From assembly GCF_965363235.1 (NCBI RefSeq), contig NC_134843.1:51579535-51643534 (forward strand): 64,000 nucleotides of DNA, given 5' to 3'. Position 1 is the first letter of the stretch. Each line of letters opens with the position of its first letter. The stretch comes from Mytilus galloprovincialis (lineage: Eukaryota; Mollusca; Bivalvia; Mytilida; Mytilidae). Both the position numbers and the translations under genes were made by a program. Below are positions 28,701 through 40,700 of this stretch, piece after piece. Below the pieces are notes generated by a model. The model was not told the origin of the DNA. It did not search any database and saw only the letters and a program-made list of their open reading frames with translations.

Positions 28701-31700
28701 GGATCTGAAACGGTCCTAAATGACTGAACAAAAAATCGTTTTAACATTTAAAAAATTAGTAACTGTGATAAATTTAGTACTGTTAATACTGTTTGCTTGC
28801 AGTCAATTTTAGCCTATATTTAGACTTTTCAGTATATGTAATTTACTTGTAGACATCAACATCAAACTGAATGATCCGAAAAGCTACTAAACTGAGGTCT
28901 AAACATTGAATAAAAGACAGAACATAACTGAATAACTAATTTTCAAGACACTCAAATGGTGTTAAGATCAAAATGAGTATTTAACAATGTTTAAGGCTAA
29001 AATATTTTTTCTTTATTGTATAACCAAAAGTACAATATTACGCAAAAACTGCATATCCACTGCCAATTCGGCATGTTGTTAATAAAAAATGTTCTTAGTG
29101 TAGAAATTTAAAGATGTAAATAGAACGCTTTCATGCATTATTGCACAGATTCTTTTAGTCATTAAGTATTTTGATATAAATAAGTATCTTCCTTCACATT
29201 GATGTGTCCCCTTAATATGAAGTGCATTTTTCAATAGAAAATTTGTCTCCGAATTATGATTATTTAGATTGTTTCATCGGCATTCATTTGTTAAGTTTTG
29301 TCTCATTTCAGTTTGAAACTACTCCTAAACTAGATAACATGGTGAGTTATATTTTAATTCTCTCGTTATACGTTGCACAAGTTATAGCTGTTAAAATGCT
29401 AAAATACGTGTAAAAAGATGTTTTAAAAATTAATCAATTGTCGAGGTCATAGAATTATTCCCCATTTCAATAAGTCTATAATTGTTTATATAGATAGACG
29501 CAAAATGTACCGATATACAATATTGAGTTACCGTTCTTTTCAGAGGAGAATCGTATCAAATCAATTCAATAAATATTGAAGTATTTTGAAAGATAAAAAA
29601 ATAAAATATTTTTTTCTATTTTGATTTTTATTAATTAATTACTTTTGTGTTTTCAGCCGAAACCCTACAGAGGACAGTTTGATCGACAGGTGAGTTTGTT
29701 TACAATGTTGCTTTTATCAATTTTGACACAACACATTGTGTTTGTTCGAAAATTGACCAATATGTCAAAACCTCTTCAATATCATAATTATGAGCAATCA
29801 GAATGAAATGATCTATTTATTTGAGAACGTTCACTTTTTTTTAAAAGATGTCTATAGGGAATATCATAATTTACAGGAAATTGTACATACGGTGTTCAAC
29901 CTTTTGTTTTGACGTTTTTTGGGGTAGTCATTAATTTTTATAAATCCTTTTTTTTAACAAAAAATGCCAATAATAGAGAGATAATCTGTCCACAACCTTA
30001 CGAAAAGAATACATACAGTCTTGAATATTTCTAAAAAATAAGACTAAATTATGTTAAGTTTCTCTTTGGTTAACGGTTTAGGGTATTCATTGAGTTTCAT
30101 ACTACAAAACCAATGATACAAAGATTAGCTGTAACCCACCACGTAGAATAGTTTAAATTATCATCGTGTGTATTTTTCGTATACTAGCATAGAATTCAAC
30201 ATTTATTGATAATTGAATTGAAATAATACTTGTAATTTGTATTGATGTTATTACTTAGTACTTCCAAAGGTATTTTCATTTCGTATTAATAAACCAATAC
30301 AGGTTGACGCATTCCAAAACAGGGTAACCTGCTATACTCATTATTTGGTCTAATTAAAACACAGTTTTGAGGCATAGTTAAGCGTGCAAACACTATTAAC
30401 GGTGACGGCCACATAATCAAGTGTGCAATCATTATGAAGGGAGACGCGAACAAACTGTAAACCAACATTTTTTCGCTGAGACTTCATTTCGCGATTGGCT
30501 CTTTCTACATGTATCCCACTTCGCGGCGATTTAATTTCGCGATTTTTCAAATTTACTTCATGCAGGCAGATAAGGAGATATCCATATATACAGTTTTCGT
30601 GCTATTCTTACTCCTGAAAATAGTTTGCTTTTGAAAAAAAGTTGGTTTATAGTAATCATGGGTGCAATACAATGAAAGGAAGCGGGTTCATACGAATACA
30701 TATGTTTAAAAAGAAAAGTTACATATTATTTATGGAAAAACATGAGTAGATGTAGGATTTATGTAAAGTTTCTGATGAGTGTAGCATTGCTGAGCAAGAG
30801 AAAATGTAAATTGTTAATCTGATTGGCTAATATCAATCAGAACACGTATTAATGACAAATCCCAAATAAGTTTTGAGAAGTTGACATTGATGAATTTAAA
30901 ATTTACGAGATATCATGTTTATTCAATATTATTGAAAAATAGGTTAGTCGTAATAATTAGTATATTTAAGGAGTAGGTTCAAGAACGGTGTATTTGACTC
31001 ACGAATTCCGGGAACTTTAACTTTAGTAATAATAATAATCGTTTATCGACCACTACTTTGTAAGAGCAAACAATTTATAAACCATTTACTGGATAACTTA
31101 TATTTTGAATTGAGAAAACAAAATAGGAAACCGAAGTCTTATGAAGATTCTAATCATTGAAGTTTCAGAAGAAAGAAGTGAATTAGCTTTAATACCTTTA
31201 GACAACATTTGTAGGCATGGTTTTGTAACCAATCAAATGGAAACAGTTGGTGAACAGACATTTTTGATGAAGTTGACAGTCAATAAAATTATACCATGCT
31301 GACATGTCGTTTTGTAACTTCTCTTTTGTATTACTCCGATTAAATCCTATATGCAGAAATAAGTTTCAAAACAGTGAAATTATCCCTAATTTTATGTAAT
31401 ATCATAATGATGTCATATATTCCGGAAGTCATATACTTTAATTGACACATAGATAATTAATAAGCATTCAAAGTCCGGTTGGGATGTCTGAGGGACAAAC
31501 AAAATATCTGATTCCCATGAACAATCTTTAAAGTTTGTTTTTAAAAAAACTGCATTGCTTTGCGTAATGTAATTAGCTAAACGTAAACTTATATGTTATA
31601 TGTAATGTTTGAAAATAATCCTCAATAGCATAGGTTTAAGGCGTTGTTAATGAGGGTAAATGAAGTAAAAGCTTCGTTCGAACACAAGTTAAAGAATTAT

Positions 31701-34700
31701 TTATCTTATACAATAAGTTTACTTCTTAATCTGTTCTATTTACGTATGACTTTTGTCAAGTAGTATTACAAAAATTGCATCCGCTTTGAAAAAGTTTAAT
31801 CTCTTTTTAACTTGAAATATATAGTGGCAAAGCACAATTGAGTATTTAACCATACATAAAATAGTATCTTTTTGTAATAATTAGAAAATGATTAGAATAA
31901 AGTTGCAATTAAATGCGTGCCAACTGACACTATGTACATGTAAAGATACAGAAACAAACAGTCCTACACAAAGACAGACAGGAACAGACATTTATTTGCA
32001 TACTTTGTATTAAAATCATGTTGTTTGTATATAATTTTGTACTATACAAATTGGTACATACAATTACCTTTTAAGTGACACTGATCGAAATATAAAAGTA
32101 TTGTTACAATATTTAAACAGTTGATATAACCTCGAATTACAGAATATTAAAGTAATACTTTTAAATGGTTAAACGATTCGATATTCCATGAGTTTGAATA
32201 ACATCTTTTAGTGTGTAATCTGACTAAAAACCAAGTTATGCATACTTAATTATCAAGCAGAAAGGACTAGATCAATAGTAGATATTCTTTTTATACCGTT
32301 TCATTAACGACAAAATCGATTTCAATGTACTTTGTGCAGTGTACAATCTACGAGATGTAAATATTCTATTCACCTTTCATAGCGGGAAGATTTTATTTTA
32401 ATATCAATTTAATACTTGAATCAATATTGATGAAAGACTTCTCTAATACAAAAATGTCCTATATTATATTTTCCAAATAACCCCATTAGGGTAAACAAGA
32501 AAAGCGAGGTATACAATACTGATCTGTTACTCTCTAATAAATCTGGTTTGCGGAACACCTTTGGTGATAAAGAAAAAGTTAAAGTGTCTTCCGTTTACCT
32601 TGACGACAAGGATATAAGTTGGTATTAATTACACCTGGTGGCATTTGTGACTCTCATTTTTTAAATCTTTCGGACTAAACAAAATGGATCCACAATGGAA
32701 AACTTATCATTCTCGTATGCAGCATTTGGAAAGGAATTTAGCGGACCATGATTCCCGTTTTAATAAATTTGATCACCGTAATGAAACTCATTCAGCTAAG
32801 TTAAGAACGCTAGAAACACAATTAGAGGATTTAAAATTGGATAATTCAAGACTTTATAATGAAGTTGTTTCCTTACGTTCACATGAGAATCCGGGGCAGA
32901 AAAATTTGGATCAAAGGTTGAATCAGCAGCCACCCGATTCATACAGATCTGGTCAACATACGGACAGATATCATGATGAGAGGGGTCGGCCTGAATACCG
33001 ACAAGAAGACCATGACCGACGAGGAGAACCACAAAAGAGGAGAGATTTAGACCGAATTGAAATGCATGAAGGCAATTTTAAGCCTTACGCTTCCAATTAC
33101 TACCAAGACAAGCTAAACACACGGAATCCGGTAAGCAGGTTTCTGGTTAACGCGCTAAAGTGCTAGTGTAAATGTACTTGTAGTTGCTAGCAATATTTTT
33201 TTGAAAATTATAATCTTATTAATAATAACTTATTTTAGTAGTGTTTCAATGAAAATAGTTTTCTTAGTTAAAAAAGTTTTAGTATGCAAACTTTTAAAAG
33301 GCTAGATCTTATATCAATACTTAGCATTTAGCAACCAGGGCATGGTGTTCTTTGAAAAGGAAGCGCTTGATGGCATTGCACTTAATTGTCTTACTGCATT
33401 ATGTTGCTGCTTTGATATACAAATGTACAATAGTTTTCACTGAAATACCAACCAATATTATCGGCAGTAAATAATATTCCCTGTGTATGTCGATAAATAA
33501 TGGTAGGTATTATTTTAATTGTTGCTATGGAATAAAATGTAAGAATACATTTTCGATAACGATTGACATCGTGCGATTTAGATGTGGTTGGCTAAGGAGT
33601 TGCTAGTGACAATTGATTTTTGATGCGACAGACATATAAAGTATCTTGTAACAACATACCTACATGAGGTTTTTATTGTCTTAACCAGAATGTGAAGCCT
33701 TTTATGAATTCGTTCGCTGCGCTCATTCGGCACAACTGGAATTTAATTGATGTTGACAAATATTTAGAATTAAATCAGAATTTTGATAATAGAACATTCT
33801 TTACCATAATCAGTATTCATACAGTTTGAAGTAAGGGAGTGAATTACGTTTGAATTTCAAACTATATGTAATTCGTATAAGTCATGGGTATCCCTCGATA
33901 CAACATTAATACAAATCATGTAACATTTCAAACAATGTATGAAATCATCTTCCACTGCAATTAATAGCAGGGGAAAAAACAGACAAATTTTTATTTGAAA
34001 TGTGTAAAGTTATTAAAAAAAATCCTTAAAGTATGCAATTTTAACTCTTCTATAATGAAGTTCATCAACTTTTTTCTATTTTGACCCGCTGAGTGAATCA
34101 ATTAACAAACAATTGGGCATACCACTTAACCAATATCGTCTTATAAAAATTGTACATCAAGGTCGGAACGTTAATGGAAGTGAAAGAAATGTCATTCAAA
34201 CATATGAATGCTATTTAAAAGTAAAACTTATCTGAATGTAAATCACTTTGTATGAAATACGATTTTTAAAGATAAGTTGTAATTCAAAGGATAATGTTGA
34301 TGGCGGTGAATTGATAATCACAAACTATGAAGAAATCAAACCCAGTAACATGATATAAGTTATTTCTATAATAAAACCTTACTTCACTCTATACATTTTC
34401 TTAACAAAACATTTCTTATATATATTATATACAAATATTTAATAGCTTTGACAATGTTCATTTTTTTCATAGACGTCATCTAGCAGATTATACTTAATTA
34501 TACTTTCTATAATATAGCCATAGTTCCCATCACCCAAGTTAATCATCATCATAGAAAGTAATATTATATTGAAGTGAGAATATTAATTCATATTTAAAGG
34601 CAAACTTTAATATATATGATTATAGAACTATTATATTAAACTAGACTATGTTTGCATTATGTCTAAAATATACGGTATATATAGACATCAAGTGGTGCTG

Positions 34701-37700
34701 AGGACTAACCATTCTGAAAGGCTGTGATGGATGATTAAGTATGTAACCACGTCCTTTTTCATGAACATTCAGCTTGTTACGAATTCTTCTTACCAAACAT
34801 ATTTTCATTTGCAGAATAAAGTCCACATTTACCAATCAACTGTTTGATCAACAAACAACACATCCCATTTAATTGGTTTAATTAACATATATGTCAAGTA
34901 TTTGCCACTGGAAATTAAACAAATAACAATCATTAGTAATGCGAAGAAAAACACGTGTAGCGATAAATTTTATTATAGAATATTATTTGATAATTATTCA
35001 GTTCTTGTTTTTGGTCTCATCATCATGTTTGTTTAAGGATTTTGTTTTCTACATTAGTTAGGCCGCTGGTTTTCCTCGTTTCAATTGTTTTACATCTTGT
35101 CATGTCGGAGCATTTTATCGTGTTCTATACGGTAAGGGATTTTTCCTAGTATAGTTGCGTACATCTGATCATTTCATTATTTGATCACTTTAAAATTGTT
35201 TTTTTTTTTTTTTTTTTTTTAAAGATTTCCTTTTCCTATTTTTAAGGGAAAGGGTGCAATCACAACGTTTTAAATCATATATATTTATATACTAAACCGC
35301 TAACGGGATGGACCGTACTTGATTGTCAATGATGAAATATAATCTTTCAATCAGTTTCATTGAGGTCTGGAACTAGTATGTCAGTAACTGCTAGTAGTCC
35401 TTTGTTCATTTATGTATCATTGTTATTTGTGTTATGTTCTTTTGTAACCAGACATCGGACTTGCACTTCTTTAAAACTGAGTTTTTGCGTACTGCTATGT
35501 GTTTTTTTACACTACATTGGTCAGAGGTATAGGGAAGGGTTGAGACCTCACAAACATGTTTATCTCTCCCGCTTTTTTGCGCCTGTACCAAGTCGGGAGT
35601 CGCTGGCATTTGTTAAGCTTGTTTTGTTTTTTTTTTTCATTTTAGTTCCATTAAATATGTTTTGGAGTTTAGTGTGAAGTCTATTTTCACTGAAATAGTA
35701 CACATTTTTTTTAAGGTGCAAGCTGAGGACCACTTCCGGGTGCGGGATTTTTTTTCGCTGCGTCGAAGACCCATAGGAGAGCTTCGGCTGTTGTCTGCTC
35801 TTTGGTCGGGCTTTTGTCTCTTTGACATATTTCCCATTTTCAGTCTCAATTTTATAATTTAATGTAAAATTCTTTTAATATTTTAAGACTTCAGGAAATA
35901 TTTCATTCGAATGACTTCTTCGTTTGTCAAATACATGATATTCGATGTTCAACTTTATATTTATTGACCTTGGAAATTAACGTACAAATATATAACCAAA
36001 AATCATAACATTAGATATTGAGTGCCCTTTACATGTGACTGAAACGTTTAAACTCACAAGAATATAAATTATGTTTACTTTAGTCGTACAAATGTCATAC
36101 TATTCAAATAAAATGCTTCTATGTAAACCTAATATGTTTTGAGATTACCTATAAAATATACCATATACAAATAAACGATAGGTGAACAATTTTAAATGAA
36201 ATACCAAAGTATGTATATTCTGTACGATGTGTCTATAAGAAGAAACTGAAATGTATTTGCATATACTTATATCTTTTATTCCAGAAAGGAATTACTCTTA
36301 TAAGGTTCAAGTGGTTTACGGAATAGGAATATTTATTTTGTTATTATTTTATTATGGTGACGGGGATATATTGTGAAATCGGTGGTGGGGTTTTGTACTT
36401 TTGATATGAATATTTTCAATTCTCATAGGCTTTAATTTCAATATGAATTTAAATATGCTTTAAATGAGAGATTTTACGCTTTTTGTCAGTAAAATAGTTT
36501 CTTTTGACAAGTTATTTAGAATTTTTCAAAAGGGATATTATATTTTCATTTGAGATAAAAATTTAACAACTTTATAAGATTACTATAAAGTTATAGAAAG
36601 TTTGCCTTTTAAATATGAATTTAGTTTGAATAAAGAAAATGTTAAACTATATTAATGTTATTTAAAAAAAATACGTAAGGGAGATAATCACAAGGTATTC
36701 TTTATTAAGCATAAACTTTTGTAGGTTAGAGAACAAAATCTGTCACATGAGATATCGACTCATGCAGTACCACCTCCTCATGTAAGTTATCACCAGTTAT
36801 CACCATGTGAATAATGGACCTAATTTAGTAAACAAACTACATGTATAGTATTAAACAATCGATGTTGCCTGACTGTGTTTCATTTTTAAATGGAAGGAAC
36901 AATTATAACACAATATTCGTCGTCCAGTCTCGTCAAATGTCCGTTTTTCTGCCCGAATCTCTTCCACAGAAAACAAAATATTTTTCAATTTTTTTTTTCG
37001 GTAAGGAGCGACCATTAGATTTTATGGAAGGTTCCATGATTTGGGAAATAGATATGCTGGGTCTGTTTAAAAATAAGAACATTACATTTCAATAGGATAA
37101 CAAACCCAAATTATTGAAAAATTTGAAAAGATAATTATCCTGAGGAACATATGGTCTATTTTTTTTATATATTGCTGCGCCTCTGTTGACAATGTTTTCT
37201 CAAGGTAAAAACTTGCTTTAACACCCTCTTGGCTATGTGTTATTCATATACTATAATACTAGAACGTTCTTGTCTACTTACGTACAAATGTATACACCAA
37301 GCTCAAAATACGTGACCTGCTGATGTAGAAATCACGTCTTTTCAATCTTGCATTTAGTGGGTAAAAATAATGAAGACAAGTTCTCAACAACAGCATTTTT
37401 TATGAATTATAAAGCGTCCCCTCCATTAAAACGATAGAGTGAATGCAATTACTAGGAATTGCCAAAGTACTTCTTTAACCATGCTAATGATAAAAGCAAA
37501 ATTATATTATTGTTGAGCATAAAAAATTATTGCTGATTCAATACCGCGATCAAAAGTAACAGCTTTTTGTACAAAGATTGTTTAAAGTTAGGGTACTGTA
37601 CTAATAAAGTAGAAAATATGTTGCATGCGTCAGTAGAAGCTAGAGAATCTAACAATATCATGCTAGAGAGACCATTTTGCAGAACTTCTTTTAGCAGTTT

Positions 37701-40700
37701 AAGTGTCAAGTGTTTATTTTTATTAGGTCCGCCTTTTTGTCATTTGTATTGTTTCAGACCATTGTTTTAAATGCCATTGAAAGGGCAGACAATTGTAACA
37801 GTTACTAACTTGAAAAGTAGGTAGAATGGCCTTTATTTTGGTTAAATGACGATTACCAAACAATGCAATCTGACAGTTTTGTTGGATGCAGTGAATCCCT
37901 GAAACCATACATGGGTTTGAACGCTCATTTTTAATTATTGATTATCGAAATACTAATACTTCGAGGTTCTTGTGAAATTGACTGTAGTTTTCAGTATGTT
38001 TTTCTGTTTTATTTAGCAATGTTTGGGTTGTTTCTAATCTGTGTATGACCTGGATGCATTTAAAACCTTAAAATTCGTCGAAGTATTTTGAGTTTTATTC
38101 TTACATATATGAGGTGACTTCTTAGTGTTAGACAACCAAGAGACATTAATCCACTTTTGTCTAAATCCTCATTACTTTTTATTACTAATCAGTGTATAAA
38201 AGTTAAAGGACGGGTGTCAACATTGGAGAAGAAAATGAAAAATTTTGTCCTGCATTTTTTTTAGCTGTAATCTCTGTCCTGCCTTTTTATTTTTCACTCT
38301 GTTTGGTCCTACTTTTTTTTTTTTTAGTTTATCCTGACTTTTTTTACATAAATTGTCGTCCTGACTTTTTTTTTTTTTGGCAATTGTCTCATCCTGCCTT
38401 TTTTTTTACTCAAAACTCCTGTCCTGCCTATTTTTTTCAAATTTCATCCTAGCCCCCCCCCCCCCCCCCCCATAAAAATCAAATGGTAGCTCCCTTATCA
38501 TTGTTGTTTGTCTTTTTGTTGTTTTCAACATTGTGTTTTATTTTTGTATTGGATTTTATTTAATCTATGTATCTGCTCTCTCAGTCATGTACATGTAATG
38601 TAAGTTAAACGATCCTTTTGTCATCAAGATTATTCATTGACTTACGTTAAACTTGGTTATTTGTAGATTGATTACAAGTCGACAGGAAACATTGAACCAG
38701 TGAGTAAAAGTTTTGTTTTTATAAACATAAAGCAGTTGTTAACATGCGATAAAATAACGTGCATCTTTGAAAACCAATAAAAGAAGAAAATACAAAACAA
38801 AATGTGGCTTATAATAGTGACTACGCATTGGTCAAGAGGAAACAGCGGACGTAATGAAAGCGACCACACTAAATAACTCATTTTGTTAGCATGGTTTAAT
38901 TTTCTTTACCTTGTTCAGTAGATTGGTTAAAAAAGGAAAGATAAAAACAAAAATAACACACACAAACAATGTTTGAATGAAGATGCATAGAATTATGGTG
39001 CAAAATGATTATAGTTAACAGAGCCTCCAATTTTACTAATTTTAAAGAATAATTTTATTGCCAAAGGAATCAACTAATTTTCATATTTCTGATCCCATAT
39101 TTATTTTATGTTCGTGCTTTATACACAATCTGCAAAGAAATTAAAATATTTTTAATTTTTTTTTTTATCATATATGTTAAATTTCTATCAGTGATACAGT
39201 ATAAAAAAGTATGAATGCATAACCACAACACATTTCACCAAAAGCATGTATATGTTCCAGACCGTATGAGTATTTGGACCGTACGCGTACGGTCTGGACC
39301 GTATGCGTATATTTTCAAAATACGCATACGGTCGGACCGTACGCGTACGGTCTAACTAATATTAAGAAGTTGGTCACGTTTATCAGATACAAATGTATAT
39401 AACAGATCAACATAGCTTACATCTCAAATTAATGTAAAAAGTTCAATAGTAATTGAAATAAAACAAAATAATGTTATAACTATTTTAAAAAATCACGTTT
39501 ATTTAATCTGTTAATCTCCTGTATTTAGCATGTCAGTAATTCATATATTGAAGCCAAGTATGCTAATTAAAATTGAAGTTATCGGAAGTAAACTTAGAGT
39601 GGGAGGACAATCGTTTTAGAATATTAAGGAACTTTACAAAAAAAATGCAAAGCAACGTGCATGAACAAATTATGTTAAGTAGTCGTAAAAAAAATATGAC
39701 GTTCTTTGTGGAAGTCAGTGTCACCTTGAGTACCAAAATAGGAATCACGGATATAAAAATAAACACATATTTAATTTCAATTGTTCGCTTAATCATTTCA
39801 TCCATATACATGTAATAAAATCAATTTGTATAACTAAAAATAATGATTTTGGTAAATATTTGTTTAAATTTAACCAATATGATCCCAAAAACATCAGCTG
39901 GACCGTACGCGTACACTCATACGGTCCGACCGTACGCGTATGGTCGGACCGTACGAGTATACGTATACGGTCCGGACCGTACGCGTACGGTCCAAATACT
40001 CATATGGTCTGGAACATATACATGATTTTCTTTATTTTACGTTTATTCTTTATTGTTATATTCTGATATATATGTCATAATGATATTTAACCACATTTCC
40101 TACACATTTAGGTTTCTAAACCGGAGAGTGGAGTTTACCTTTTCATCAGAACTCACAAGGATGCTCTATCAGATATAAAGACAAGCTTTCAGAAACACAA
40201 AACAATGTTGAACCAGAGTGGGATGTTGACTGGAATATCAACAAGGGTACGCACTATGTTTGTTTAATTTAGAACCATGAGAAGGTGGAGAGGAGTAAGG
40301 GAAAATTGGAATGCATCGAAGTAGGAAACAGGAGCCAGGGGAGGAAAGTGGAAGAAGGGGCGGGTATCGGAGGATGAAGTGATTGCATAGAAATATTCTA
40401 GTTAAAAAAAAAAAGCTTTATAACACGTCTCTTTATTCCTGCTTGATTTGTAAACAAAACCAAGGTCTCACAATGTTTCGTGCATTCAACCAGCACAATA
40501 ACACAAATTAATTTCGCACACACTTCAGCTAATTAGATACTATGTATACGTTTAATAGAAATTATAACAACGATGATGGCCGAGTGGTCTCAATAGTTTT
40601 TAGTAATGCATCACTTGCAAGTCAAAACTCGGGTTGTGAGGCGAATCCCACAGTGTCAGGTACGCTCGACTCCATTCTCAATTGACTAGGACGGTTTTAC

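Noticed and set aside
35360..35862. Overlapping 105-, 66-, 67- and 70-codon frames on both strands
   Set aside because: All lie inside repeat family R6 and are not conserved in the copies at 51268 and 58365.
39563..39815. Facing 80- and 82-codon frames on opposite strands
   Set aside because: They mirror each other inside the palindromic element and show no domain; probably not a transposase.
40572..40660. Functional tRNA gene
   Set aside because: A-box and B-box are present, but the cloverleaf is distorted by extra bases and the body and tail are those of a SINE.
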